Assembly (NCBI GenBank): GCA_002477465.1
Contig: DLPV01000026.1
Coordinates: 20,418 to 84,417, forward strand
Origin: Gammaproteobacteria bacterium UBA7449
GTDB lineage: Bacteria; Pseudomonadota; Gammaproteobacteria; Pseudomonadales; Pseudohongiellaceae
Length of the DNA: 64,000 nucleotides
Direction: 5' to 3'
The notes beneath the pieces are model-generated. The model did no database searches. It was given only the letters and a program-made list of their open reading frames with translations, and was not told where the DNA came from. The position numbers and the translations under genes are program-made. This document shows, one piece after another, positions 43,704 to 53,638 of the stretch (positions within the stretch are counted from its first letter, which is position 1; every line of letters starts with the position of its first letter).

Positions 43704-44433
43704 CACTGGCCTCAAACGCCAGCTCAACGAAGATCATATCGGTTTTGATCAGGAGTTGGGCATTGCAGTGCTCGCAGACGGTATGGGTGGTCACCGATCT
43801 GGCGAAATTGCCTCCCATATGGCGGTGGAGTCAGTGCTGGAACAACTTCAGAGCATGTGCAAACCGAAACCTACTGAATCGATAACTGGTTCTCAGCTGT
43901 TGGACTACGTGAGTAATACAATTTCCTTCAGTAACAGTATGATCTACCAGGCTGCAGAAGCGGTTAATGAGCACCGCGGCATGGGTACTACCCTGGTTGC
44001 TGTGATGATTCAGGATTCACAGATTTATGCCGGCCATGTGGGTGACTCGCGCCTTTATCTATACCGCGCTGAATCGCTTCGCAGGATCACAAAAGATCAC
44101 AGCCTGGTGCAAGACTTGATAGATCGCGGCTTCTATACGGAAGAAGAAGCACGCTCGGCGAATGTAGGACACATCGTCACCAGAGCTCTGGGTACCAAAG
44201 CACAGGTGGAGGTGGATACCCTACAGCACGACTTAGAGGCAGGCGATGTGTTTTTGCTCTGCTCTGACGGCTTATCGGATATGGTCGCGGACTGGCAAAT
44301 TCAGGAAACATTGAAGGAGCAGACCAGCAACCTTGAAAGGGCAGCAGAGACGCTGATTTCAAAAGCGAATCGCAATGGCGGCAGGGACAATATTTCCGTC
44401 ATTCTGATGCAGGTCTCACAAGCAGAAACATAA
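43660..44433 (+). CDS. PP2C-type Ser/Thr protein phosphatase
   Basis: 257 residues, complete. Metal-binding motifs in the right order: QLNEDHIGFD, LADGMGGHRSGE, GMGTTLVAV, AGHVGDSRLYLYR, CSDGLSDMV and GGRDNISVI. Stp/PrpC-like enzyme that would reverse phosphorylation by the adjacent kinase. ATG 43660 overlaps the broken kinase frame by 44 bases. It is the only gene of the three-gene set without a disabling mutation, so either it has other partners or decay has not reached it. Confidence 0.92.
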   Translation: MSEERFQVRIAGFTDTGLKRQLNEDHIGFDQELGIAVLADGMGGHRSGEIASHMAVESVLEQLQSMCKPKPTESITGSQLLDYVSNTISFSNSMIYQAAEAVNEHRGMGTTLVAVMIQDSQIYAGHVGDSRLYLYRAESLRRITKDHSLVQDLIDRGFYTEEEARSANVGHIVTRALGTKAQVEVDTLQHDLEAGDVFLLCSDGLSDMVADWQIQETLKEQTSNLERAAETLISKANRNGGRDNISVILMQVSQAET

Positions 44434-44483
44434 ACGGAATTTTACTAGGCTGCAGTGCCACAGATTAGTAAGAGAATCGACTC

Positions 44484-45182
44484 ATGCCAGGCAAACTTGT
44501 GTTCAGCTTCAACTCAAAACAGATAGACGAGTTTCCTCTCGACAAGGAAGTCATGACTATCGTACGCAAGGATGACAATGACATCCGTATCGAGAATCTC
44601 GTCGCGAGCGGGCATCACGCAAAGTTGCTCACTATTTTTGATGATTCCTTCCTGGAAGATCTGGACAGAACCAATAAAGCCTAGGTCAACGGGCACAACA
44701 TCAGGAAACATCCACTCAAAAACGGTGACGTGATCGTCATTGGCAAGCATGAATTACGCTATGAGAACGCGAATAGCGCAGCTGATGACGATACCGAGAA
44801 AACTGTACTCATTCGGCCCAAACCCCAGCAGCCTACCTACCCCAGTTCAGTTGCGTCTAACGATGTTGAATACGAACCCGCCAAGCAACCGGTGTTACCG
44901 CCCCCGCTTGAGCATGCCAAGCTGCAAATCTTGAACGGCACCGGTGCTGGTAAAGAGTTACCGCTGACAAAACCCTCGGTAAAACTGGGCAAAGCTGGTT
45001 CTGAAGTCGTCCAGATAAACCGCCGACCAGATGGACACTTCATCGTGTGCCTGGACCAACCAAAAGGCTCTGCGCCGTCCAGAGTGAACGGTAAAGACAT
45101 TGGTGCGCGATCTGTGAAGTTGGACAATCATGACATTATTGAAATCAACCGACTGAAGATAGAGTACTTTCACGCCAGTTAA
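44484..45182 (+). pseudogene. FHA-domain protein with an in-frame stop
   Basis: FHA domains read phosphothreonine. The frame runs DDNDIRIENLVASGHHAKLL, FLEDLDRTNKA, then TAG at 44682-44684, then continues in the same frame as VNGHNIRKHPLKNGDVI, where an intact FHA would read STNGTxVNG. A second degenerate FHA-like domain follows (LQILNGTGAGKELPL to the end). Loss of the usual GR and of SGRHA arginine adds to the decay. Read-through would restore the protein, but nothing suggests it. Confidence 0.75.
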
Positions 45183-45236
45183 ATCTGCCTGGCGCCGAAT
45201 AATTTAACGGCTCAATTCAAGCACAAATTTGCTAAC

Positions 45237-45267
45237 AAAAAAGGCGGCTCGATGGGCCGCCTTTTTT
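45237..45267. terminator. Bidirectional terminator
   Basis: AAAAAAGGCGGC, 7-base loop, GCCGCCTTTTTT between convergent FHA and dsbD genes. Confidence 0.85.
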
Positions 45268-45301
45268 GTTTTTCAACGCCTGATTTAAGCGCGTATTCTG
45301 C

Positions 45302-48244
45302 CTAAATCGATTCGAATGCCTCAGCAACAATACCTGGCGTCAGAATTTGGGGAAGTATCACCGGCTCTTTGCTGGTATCCCCGGGGTATAGGACATAGAG
45401 CGGTACTGAGGGTCGGTTGAATCGCTCCAGTACCGCAGTAATCTCCGGATCCTCGTTGGTCCAGTCTCCCTTCATGTAGGTGATTTCCCGATCTGCCATA
45501 ACCTGCTTAACGCGATCCGTGCTCAGTGTGGTCTGCTCATTAGCCAGACAGGTAATACACCAGGCCGCAGTCATGTTAACAAATACTGGTTTGCCTTCGG
45601 CCTGCAACTCATCCAGACGCTGTGAGCTGAAAATCTCATAATCCCGAACCACATTGCCTTCCTCATCGGTGCTCAGGTTGGCAACGCTCGCCGCATTAGC
45701 GACTGTTTGCATGAATGGTGACTGCGTCAGGTAGATGGCAAGCAACAGAGTCGCCAGGCTGACGCCATAATTGAATGTCCGCATAAAGACTCCCATGGTG
45801 AAACGGCGTTGATATAGCCAGGCAGCGAACGCCATCACCACGCACATACCAAGCACCAGCGACATGCCCATGACACCCACCTGGTTACCTAAAACCCAGA
45901 GGAAGAACAGAGCCGATGCATAGAGCGGGAAGGCTATGACCTGCTTGAAAGTCTCCATCCAGGGGCCAGGTTTGGGCATATACTTGTAGAGTGCCGGCAC
46001 GTAGCTCAATACCAGGATCGGGAACGCCATCCCGACACCGAGTGCAACAAAGACCGCCATAGCCAGGAGCCACGATTGGGTCAAAGCAAAGCCAATGGCG
46101 GGCCCCATAAAGGGTGCAGTACAGGGCGTCGCCACCGTTGTAGCCAGCACACCTGTGAAGAAAGAGCCCTTATAGCCACCCTGCGCAGTAAGCCCGCTGC
46201 CGGCGCCCATCAAGCTTGTGCCAATTTCAAACACGCCAGACAGACTCAGTCCCATCAGGAAAAAGAGGTAGACGATGAAGGCCAGGAACCAGGGCTGTTG
46301 GAACTGAAAAGCCCACCCGACTGCTTCGCCACCAGCTCGCAGTGCGATGAGTACGGAAGCCAGGGTCACAAAGGCCACAACCACGCCTAGGGTGTAGACC
46401 AGGCCGTCCATGCGCTGCTTCTCTTTTGACTCACCCGCATTATTGGCAAAGCTCAGCGCCTTGATAGAGAGCACAGGAAATACGCAGGGCATCAAATTAA
46501 GAATCATGCCGCCCAGAAAGGCGAAGCCCATGAATACCAAGAGCCCAGCACCGCCTTCACCGTAGCCGTCAGCCGTACCCCCATTTGACGCGGCGGCCAG
46601 AGGCGCGATGGTCATAGAGTTTGCATCGGCAGCGGGATTGACGAAATCAAAGGCCGTGCGCGCACCAGCATCGTTTTCCAGCACCAGCACACCGTAGACC
46701 TCAGACAGGTCCTGTAGCATGCGTCTGGGCTGCTTATGGGTAATCTGTAGCAGATTGCCCTGTAAGCTCACTTCCCGCAGCGGGCCTGGTTTGATGATTC
46801 GGCGCTGATCTGGAAAGAAATAGGCCTCTGAATAATCATCGAAAATGGGGTCAGATGCCTCAAATCCGAGACTCACTCTTTCACCGGCAACCGCTGTCAT
46901 CGATCGAATACCGTGATCCGTTGACGGGATCGCTTCCCTTGCTTCGTCGAACAGGGCCTGGGTGCCTGCATCCAGTTCGGGGACAGTACCGACTGGCAGG
47001 GTAATGTTGAGACGCTGCTCGCCGGGAATACAAATCTGGTCGCACACATTCCAATAGGCAAGCGTGCTCAACTCAACCTGATCGCCGCTAAAATCTGCAG
47101 GCAGGGTAACCGCTACCGGCAGCAGGACTTCTTCTTCATAACCAAAGTTCACCAGGTCGGTGTCGTAGAATGGCAGCCAGTGTGGTGCGGGCCACTGGAT
47201 CTCCCCTATTTGGGTGCCTTCTGGTGCCTCCCACTCGTTCAGACTCGTGGGCTCACCACTATCACCACCCATTTTCCAATAAGTATGCCAGTGCTCGGCA
47301 GGATCAAGGCGCAGGCCCAGCCAGGTAGTCTCGCCGGGGACAATATTCGTTGTTTCAGACAGCAGCTCGACTTCAATGCTGTTATCCCATGCCACCGGGC
47401 TACGAGACGCAGTCAGGTCGAATGCCTGCAGATTCCCTGCATCATCCACGAACGAAAGCAAGCCTTCCATCGTGGTCCGCGATCCGTCATAGCGGCGATG
47501 CTGTTCGGTGGAAAGCTGAATCCGCTCCCCGTCCAACATGACATTGCGGTAGGGCGCGTAGCGCATGATTCGGCGCTCAACCGGGAAAAACCATGCCTCA
47601 TCAATATCATTAAATTGGGCACCATCTGCCTTGATCATGACGTTGACCTTGCCGTCATGGTCATTGAATTCAGCTACCAGTCCATGGGCGTCAACAGGAG
47701 TCGGCAGCGTGCTTCGAGTTTCCGCGAAAGCCTGCTGCCATTGCGGATCAATTTCCAGATTTGCGGCAACCGGCAGCGCTATGGAGAAATTGGCTTCACC
47801 AGGAATACAGATTTCATCACAGACCTGCCACTCGATCAGAGTGCTTAGGGCCAACTCTTCGCCGCTAAAATTTGCTGGCACGGTGAGCGCCATTGGCAGG
47901 AAGACTTCACGTTCGTAAGTGAAGGTCACCAGGTCGCTGCCGAGGAAGGGTGTCCACTCAGGAATCGGCCACTGAATCTCTCCGATCTCCGTGCCTGCAG
48001 GCATGTCCCAATCAACAGCGCGCGTAGCTTCTCCGCTGTCGCCGCCAAATTTCCAGTAGGTATGCCAATGCTCGATAGGGTCAAGCCTGATTGCCAGCCA
48101 GGTCGTTTCTCCCGGCACCACCGTAAAGGTTTCCGAGATCAATTCGACTTCGATCTGGTCAGTTCGGTGCACCTGTGCTGATGCGCCTATTGAGACCAAA
48201 AATAAACCTATAACAATCAATAAGTTAGGCATGATACGAGCCAT
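45302..48244 (-). CDS. dsbD: Thiol:disulfide interchange protein DsbD with duplicated N-terminal domain
   Basis: 980 residues, far longer than the 570-700 of usual DsbD/ScsB. Signal peptide, then two tandem DsbD-alpha-type domains about 260 residues apart: HWHTYWKFGGDSGE near 57 and HWHTYWKMGGDSGE near 316, each with its own cysteine pair (CDEICIPGE, CDQICIPGE). The central 8-helix membrane domain has PCVFPVLSIKAL and TPCTAPFMGPAIGFAL, and the C-terminal thioredoxin domain has AAWCITCLANE. It brings reducing power from cytosolic thioredoxin to periplasmic partners such as DsbC, encoded 5.4 kb away. Confidence 0.93.
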   Translation of the reverse strand: MARIMPNLLIVIGLFLVSIGASAQVHRTDQIEVELISETFTVVPGETTWLAIRLDPIEHWHTYWKFGGDSGEATRAVDWDMPAGTEIGEIQWPIPEWTPFLGSDLVTFTYEREVFLPMALTVPANFSGEELALSTLIEWQVCDEICIPGEANFSIALPVAANLEIDPQWQQAFAETRSTLPTPVDAHGLVAEFNDHDGKVNVMIKADGAQFNDIDEAWFFPVERRIMRYAPYRNVMLDGERIQLSTEQHRRYDGSRTTMEGLLSFVDDAGNLQAFDLTASRSPVAWDNSIEVELLSETTNIVPGETTWLGLRLDPAEHWHTYWKMGGDSGEPTSLNEWEAPEGTQIGEIQWPAPHWLPFYDTDLVNFGYEEEVLLPVAVTLPADFSGDQVELSTLAYWNVCDQICIPGEQRLNITLPVGTVPELDAGTQALFDEAREAIPSTDHGIRSMTAVAGERVSLGFEASDPIFDDYSEAYFFPDQRRIIKPGPLREVSLQGNLLQITHKQPRRMLQDLSEVYGVLVLENDAGARTAFDFVNPAADANSMTIAPLAAASNGGTADGYGEGGAGLLVFMGFAFLGGMILNLMPCVFPVLSIKALSFANNAGESKEKQRMDGLVYTLGVVVAFVTLASVLIALRAGGEAVGWAFQFQQPWFLAFIVYLFFLMGLSLSGVFEIGTSLMGAGSGLTAQGGYKGSFFTGVLATTVATPCTAPFMGPAIGFALTQSWLLAMAVFVALGVGMAFPILVLSYVPALYKYMPKPGPWMETFKQVIAFPLYASALFFLWVLGNQVGVMGMSLVLGMCVVMAFAAWLYQRRFTMGVFMRTFNYGVSLATLLLAIYLTQSPFMQTVANAASVANLSTDEEGNVVRDYEIFSSQRLDELQAEGKPVFVNMTAAWCITCLANEQTTLSTDRVKQVMADREITYMKGDWTNEDPEITAVLERFNRPSVPLYVLYPGDTSKEPVILPQILTPGIVAEAFESI

Positions 48245-48994
48245 AGTCTATTCCTGCAGGATGTGCGGGCATTCTACCCGCCCGTTGAGGTTAGGAATGT
48301 GCCAAAAGGTAACAAAACTGCCGACTTCTGTCATGAAACTGTCGGCATTTTTGCGCTGCGCTGCAATAACAGCCCCGGGCACCAATTCAGCCAGTGCACC
48401 AGACCTAGCACAAGACTTAACACAAGATTTAGCAATAGACCCGGCAAACGCAAAATTCGTGCACCGACGCCCAGTGCATTCAGGGCTAGGTCTTAGAGCA
48501 AACCCATACTTGCCGGCCGATTCATGGCATGAATCGATTTAAGAACACTCAGAAATCTCTGCTAGAGTGACCTCTCACGCAGAATGCGCCAGCTCCACCC
48601 AGGCAAGCATCCGATTTTATAAGCACTAGAACGCGCAGCCAGGTAAATCAGACTACAAAACGCAGTATTCCACCTGTGTCGCGGGCTAATCAGGCTGAGA
48701 AAGCCCAGCCAGAAGAGTCCCCTGTGCAGTTTGGCAGCAGAGCCTGAATCGGTGCGACCATCAAGAGCCAGATCGAGGGCATGCTGCGAAACACTTGTCT
48801 GAAGGCATGAGCGGACTTGATGATGCCGGTGCGTTTCTCTCTAAAGCCTGGCTTATCCCTTCAAAGGCTCAACTTCGTAACGCCCACGAGACTTCGCCAA
48901 AGCCTGTTGCCAGACGCGGTCAACTCATCGATATCCTGGTCTAGCACTCAACTGCTTCAGCAACTAGCCGGGGCACCACGGTTTACCCGACGCG
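48245..48994. other. Gene-free interval
   Basis: 750 bases between recJ and dsbD. Short frames only; one of 45 codons at 48807-48944 (plus strand) has GAAGG right before its ATG but no recognisable homology. No RNA gene or repeat seen. Confidence 0.5.
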
Positions 48995-50728
48995 TTACTC
49001 ACTGCCAAGTATCCGCTCTACCAGCAACTGCAGGTTCAGCGAGTTTCGGTACTCGTTGACGTCTAGCCGAAACACCAACTCGATACGGGAGGCATCAACG
49101 GCAGGCCAGGCGTCTTCATCCACATTGAACGCAATCGCATCGATTAGTTTTCCTGGTTCAGATTCAGGGCTGAGCACCATTTTCAGATGTTTGTCGGCGA
49201 GCACCCGCGAATCGCGGAGAATAAACTTTCCGTCAAATAGAGGCTCTGGAAATTCCTGCCCCCAGGGGCCCGCGGATCGAAGTACCTGGGCGGCTTCGAG
49301 GGTCATGAAGTCAGCGGAAACCTCGCCATCGCTCTCCACCATTGCCTGCAGCTGTGCCGCACTGAGTTGTCTCGCTGCTTCTGCGGCAAACGCTTCGCTA
49401 AATCGCTCAAAGTCACCCCGCGCAAGGCTTAAACCCGCGGCCATGGCGTGACCACCAAACTTGGTTACCAGGCCAGGGTTACGGGTTGCAACGGCGTCGA
49501 GGGCATCACGAATATGGAAACCTGGAATCGAGCGCGCCGAACCCTTTAACTCCTCGCCCCCTTCAACTGATGCGAACGCGATTACGGGACGGTGGTACTT
49601 TTCCTTGATCCTGGAAGCGAGAATTCCCACCACGCCCTGATGCCAGCGCTCATCGAACAGGCATAGACCCGCAGGCATGTCAGCAGCATCCAGCTCCAGA
49701 TTCGCCAGACTTTCAAATGCCTGGTCGCGCATCTCCGACTCGATTTGGCGCCGGTCCTGATTCATGCCGTCCAGCTGCAGGGCAAGGCGATGGGCATCGC
49801 TGTCGCTATCCGTCAATAGGCACTCAATACCTGTCGTCATATCATCCAGCCTGCCGGCGGCATTCAAGCGTGGACCGACACCGAAAGCGAGATCGGAAGT
49901 ACTAAGATTCACCGCATTCTTTTTTGCGACCTGAAGCAATGCAATTATACCCGGCCGCGCCCTGCCCCCGCGAATTCTGCGCAGTCCCTCAGCAACCAGA
50001 ATGCGATTGTTGTGATCCAGTGGCACAACATCAGCAATAGTGCCAAGTGCCACTAAATCAAGTAATTCAGCCATATTTGGCTCTGCCTGATTATTGTCAC
50101 GGAACCAGGCCATCTCTCGCAGGCGACTGCGCAGCGCCAACATGACATAGAACACGACACCAACTCCCGCAATCGCCTTGCTGGAAAATGAGCATCCGGC
50201 CTGGTTGGGGTTCACGATAGCCTCAGCGCTGGGCAATTCATTCGGGGCAATATGATGATCTGTAATCAACACCTTGCTACCAATTGCTTGCGCAGCCCTT
50301 ACCCCATCGACACTGGAAATGCCGTTATCCACAGTGATGATAAGATCTGGCGACTTGGTGGCCGCCAGTTCTACTATTTCTGGCGTCAGGCCGTAACCAT
50401 ACTCGAAGCGATTCGGAACGATATAATCCACATGCTGGTAACCGAACTGTTTCAATGCCGCTATCGCCAATGCGCAACTGGTAGCGCCATCTGCATCGAA
50501 ATCAGAAACGATCAAAACCCGTGACTGTTGCTGCAAGGCTTGCAGCAGCAAGTCCACCGCTGCTCGCATGCCAAGCATGCTGTCAGGAGGGATGAGTTTG
50601 GAGAGGGTTAGGTCGAGTTCTTCCGCAGTCGCCAACTTGCGCTGCTGGTAAACCCGCCGCAATAGAGGATGTAAGGAATCTGGTAGCGCCAATCCCGTGT
50701 CACTTGCACGTCGCTGCAGACGAATCAT
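48995..50728 (-). CDS. recJ: Single-stranded-DNA-specific exonuclease RecJ
   Basis: 5'-3' ssDNA exonuclease of recombination and mismatch repair. 577 residues. DHH motifs: VSDFDADGATSCALA, TVDNGISSVDG, LITDHHIAPNE, GVGPRLNAAGRLDD; DHHA1 part with GSARSIPGFHIRDAL and KFGGHAMAAGLSL. ATG start. Follows thrC by 20 bases, the classic Pseudomonas order hom-thrC-recJ. Confidence 0.97.
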   Translation of the reverse strand: MIRLQRRASDTGLALPDSLHPLLRRVYQQRKLATAEELDLTLSKLIPPDSMLGMRAAVDLLLQALQQQSRVLIVSDFDADGATSCALAIAALKQFGYQHVDYIVPNRFEYGYGLTPEIVELAATKSPDLIITVDNGISSVDGVRAAQAIGSKVLITDHHIAPNELPSAEAIVNPNQAGCSFSSKAIAGVGVVFYVMLALRSRLREMAWFRDNNQAEPNMAELLDLVALGTIADVVPLDHNNRILVAEGLRRIRGGRARPGIIALLQVAKKNAVNLSTSDLAFGVGPRLNAAGRLDDMTTGIECLLTDSDSDAHRLALQLDGMNQDRRQIESEMRDQAFESLANLELDAADMPAGLCLFDERWHQGVVGILASRIKEKYHRPVIAFASVEGGEELKGSARSIPGFHIRDALDAVATRNPGLVTKFGGHAMAAGLSLARGDFERFSEAFAAEAARQLSAAQLQAMVESDGEVSADFMTLEAAQVLRSAGPWGQEFPEPLFDGKFILRDSRVLADKHLKMVLSPESEPGKLIDAIAFNVDEDAWPAVDASRIELVFRLDVNEYRNSLNLQLLVERILGSE

Positions 50729-50748
50729 GGCTTGTCGCTTGAACCTTG

Positions 50749-52137
50749 TTAGATATGCGCTTTGATATAAGAAGTGACTTGAGCAAGATCGCTAGCAACC
50801 ACCGCATAGCGCTCATCCCGTTCAAACAAATCCGCGAGATGTGCTGGCAATTCCGGTAGATCCAGACCCGCTGCGGTGATGGCATCGCCGAATTTTGCTG
50901 GGTGTGCTGTCGCCAGAGTTACCATTGGCACATCCTGACTGCGCCGAACAATGCGTGCAGACTCGACACCCACTGCGGTATGGGGATCAAGCAATTTGCC
51001 CGTTGCCTGCCTAACCTCGGCAATGACCTGACAGGTTTTATCATCATTGACACTGGCACTGTCGAACATGGCTTGCACCTGCTGCCACTGTTCTTCACTG
51101 ACACTTAGCCCCTCTTTACCGAAGCGCTGCATAAAATCAGTCAGCTGTTTCGCGTCACGACCAAACATATCGAACAGATAGCGTTCAAAGTTGCTGGAGA
51201 CCAGGATATCCATACTCGGTGAATAGGTCTTACTGAGCTGTGTCGCAGAATAATCATTGTTGCTAATAAAGCGATGCAATATGTCATTTTCGTTGGTTGC
51301 TACCACCAGTTGATCGATCGGTAGGCCCATATGCTTGGCGAGGTAGCCTGCGTAGATATCACCAAAGTTACCAGTTGGTACGGAAAACGAAACAGCTTTT
51401 TCGGGCGCTCCCAGCTTTAGTGCAGCATAAAAGTAGTAAACAATCTGCATCAGTATTCGCGCCCAGTTGATGGAATTCACAGCCACCAATTGGCGGTCAG
51501 CTGGCAGAAAGGATTGGTCAGCAAATGCTGCCTTCACAATACGCTGACAATCGTCAAAATTTCCCTCTACGGCGAGATTGAAAACGTTATCTCCGGTTAC
51601 CGTAGTCATTTGCCGACGCTGAACCTCAGACACGCGCTGATGTGGATGCAGGATAAAAATATCGACATGATCCGAGTGGCGACAGCCTTCCAGGGCAGCA
51701 GAACCAGTGTCACCGGAAGTCGCCCCCAATATTACCACCCGCTGGTCATTCTTATTCAGCACGTGATCCAGCAGTCTCCCCAGAACCTGTAAGGCAAAGT
51801 CCTTAAACGCCAGGGTCGGCCCATGATAGAGCTCTAACAGGAATTTGTTGTCTCCCAACTCAGTGACTGGCGCGATTTCCGGATGATCAAATTCAGCATA
51901 GCTTTCAGCAATTATGCGCTCGAGTTCTGATCTGGGCAGTGCATCCCCTACGAAAGGCGCTACCACTTCCACCGCCAGGTCGACATAGGACAGGTTTTTC
52001 CAATCCGCCAATTGCTTGGCATCGATGTGCGGTAATTCTGTGGGGACATAGAGCCCACCGTCTGGCGCCAGACCGGTTAACAGAACCTGTTCAAATGTTT
52101 GTGGCTCTCCGCCACCTCTTGTGCTGATATATTTCAA
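50749..52137 (-). CDS. thrC: Threonine synthase
   Basis: PLP enzyme converting phosphohomoserine to threonine. 462 residues. GPTLAFKDFALQVLGRLL includes the PLP lysine, and LGATSGDTGSAALEG and SVPTGNFGDIYAGYLAK bind substrate and PLP phosphate. The start is TTG, 12 bases after the hom stop, with GCGGAAA before it; no ATG alternative keeps the N-terminus. Confidence 0.96.
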   Translation of the reverse strand: MKYISTRGGGEPQTFEQVLLTGLAPDGGLYVPTELPHIDAKQLADWKNLSYVDLAVEVVAPFVGDALPRSELERIIAESYAEFDHPEIAPVTELGDNKFLLELYHGPTLAFKDFALQVLGRLLDHVLNKNDQRVVILGATSGDTGSAALEGCRHSDHVDIFILHPHQRVSEVQRRQMTTVTGDNVFNLAVEGNFDDCQRIVKAAFADQSFLPADRQLVAVNSINWARILMQIVYYFYAALKLGAPEKAVSFSVPTGNFGDIYAGYLAKHMGLPIDQLVVATNENDILHRFISNNDYSATQLSKTYSPSMDILVSSNFERYLFDMFGRDAKQLTDFMQRFGKEGLSVSEEQWQQVQAMFDSASVNDDKTCQVIAEVRQATGKLLDPHTAVGVESARIVRRSQDVPMVTLATAHPAKFGDAITAAGLDLPELPAHLADLFERDERYAVVASDLAQVTSYIKAHI

Positions 52138-52149
52138 GCTTTCCGCAGG

Positions 52150-53478
52150 CTAAGTAGCCTCTCCATGAAATGGTTCAACCCTGATCCGCATAATTGCACC
52201 AGTGATCTCTTCAAGATTTTCCAAGGCAGCCATGGCTTTGTTTAGCTTAGCTTCCTTCACACGGTGGGTGAGAATAACAATAGGGACACTCTCATTACTC
52301 GCCGCCTCTTTCTGTATGATCGCTTCAATACTGATTTCCTGATCCTGAAGCACATTAGAAATCTTTGCCATCACGCCAACCCTGTCGATAACCGGAATTC
52401 TCAGATAGTACTCCGCATCGATCTCTTCGATTGCGAGCACCGGCGAATCATTGGAGGCATCTCGATAGCCCAGAGCTGGATACACCGGAAATGTGGCACC
52501 CGCAACCACCTGACGCGCAAGGTCGATAAGATCCGCGACCACTGCAGAGGCAGTAGCCTCCGCGCCGGCGCCCGGACCGCTATACAGCGTGGAGCCCACG
52601 AAGTCTCCCTGCACCAGTATGGCATTGCCGACACCATTAACGTTTGCCAGTAGCCTTGATTTAGCCACCAGGGTTGGGTGGACCCGCATCTCGATGCCGC
52701 TTTCCGTCTTGCGCGCGATACCAAGATGCTTTACTTCATAGCCAAGCTCATTGGCATAATTAATATCATCAGGCGTGACCTTGCTTATTCCCTCAGTGTA
52801 AGTCTTGTCGAATTGCAGAGGTATGCCAAATGCGATTGATGCCATGATCGTGAGCTTATGCGCCGCATCTATTCCTTCGACATCGAAGGTTGGATCAGCT
52901 TCAGCGTAACCCAACTCTTGCGCCTCCTGCAGCACATCGGCGAACTGGCTCTGGTTTGCCGTCATCTCGGACAGGATAAAGTTTCCGGTGCCGTTAATTA
53001 TTCCCGCCAGCCACTCAATTTCATTTGCAGCGAGCCCTTCACGCAAGGCCTTAATGATGGGAATGCCGCCAGCAACGCTACTCTCGAATGCAAGCGTCAC
53101 AGCTTTCTCTCGCGCGAGAGCAAACAGCTCGTTCCCTTTTTCCGCAATCAGGGCCTTATTTGCGGTCACCACATGTTTGCCGCTGGTCAGTGCAGTCTTG
53201 ATTACATCGAAGGCAACGTCATAGCCGCCAATTGTCTCCACAACGACGTCGACGCTGGGATCTGCAGCTAACGCCAGGGGATCGTCTCCAGAATGGGCTA
53301 CGTTTTGGCAGAGCTCTGGCTTTGGGGTGCGGGTTGCGACATGGGTGACAACTATTTCACAGCCGCTGCGCCGGGTGATGGTTTCCTTGTTTTCTTCCAG
53401 GAGGCGCAGGGTACCTGCGCCCACTGTCCCCAGACCGCAAATTCCAATTCTGAGTTGTGTCGGTGTGTGCTGGGTCAA
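52150..53478 (-). CDS. hom: Homoserine dehydrogenase (monofunctional)
   Basis: NAD(P)H-dependent reduction of aspartate semialdehyde to homoserine. 442 residues: GICGLGTVGAGTLRLL nucleotide fold, HVVTANKALIAEKG, GIINGTGNFILSEM, EADPTFDVEGIDAAHKL catalytic region, and a C-terminal ACT domain (DRVGVMAKISNVLQD). TTG start with GAGAGG upstream. Operon hom-thrC-recJ; promoter with TATAAT upstream. Confidence 0.97.
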   Translation of the reverse strand: MTQHTPTQLRIGICGLGTVGAGTLRLLEENKETITRRSGCEIVVTHVATRTPKPELCQNVAHSGDDPLALAADPSVDVVVETIGGYDVAFDVIKTALTSGKHVVTANKALIAEKGNELFALAREKAVTLAFESSVAGGIPIIKALREGLAANEIEWLAGIINGTGNFILSEMTANQSQFADVLQEAQELGYAEADPTFDVEGIDAAHKLTIMASIAFGIPLQFDKTYTEGISKVTPDDINYANELGYEVKHLGIARKTESGIEMRVHPTLVAKSRLLANVNGVGNAILVQGDFVGSTLYSGPGAGAEATASAVVADLIDLARQVVAGATFPVYPALGYRDASNDSPVLAIEEIDAEYYLRIPVIDRVGVMAKISNVLQDQEISIEAIIQKEAASNESVPIVILTHRVKEAKLNKAMAALENLEEITGAIMRIRVEPFHGEAT

Positions 53479-53550
53479 GGTCTGCCTCTCACGCTTGTTG
53501 GCCAGACAGGTGGGTGAATATCCCTGTCAGCTTGGAAAATCAAAGCGAGA

Positions 53551-53579
53551 ATTATACTGGAAACCTCTACTAAACTCAG
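53551..53579 (-). promoter_or_regulatory. Promoter of hom-thrC-recJ
   Basis: Minus strand: -10 TATAAT (53556-53551) with -35-like CTGAGT (53579-53574), 17-base spacer. Leader about 65 bases. Confidence 0.5.
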
Positions 53580-53638
53580 CCATTGCGCCCAATGGAAAAC
53601 TGCCGTTTGGTATCACAGCTGAGTGCTAATTGACGAGA

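Noticed and set aside
44682..44684. Recoding of TAG in the FHA gene
   Set aside because: No pyrrolysine or suppressor evidence, and neighbouring FHA residues are also lost.
41765..45182. Type VI secretion regulatory locus
   Set aside because: Kinase, phosphatase and FHA resemble PpkA/PppA/Fha, but no tss genes are present.
47180..47848. 222-codon open frame opposite dsbD
   Set aside because: Shadow of the DsbD N-terminal repeats; no domain recognisable.
48807..48944. 45-codon frame between recJ and dsbD
   Set aside because: GAAGG is too close to the ATG for a normal RBS and nothing is recognisable; not enough to call a gene.
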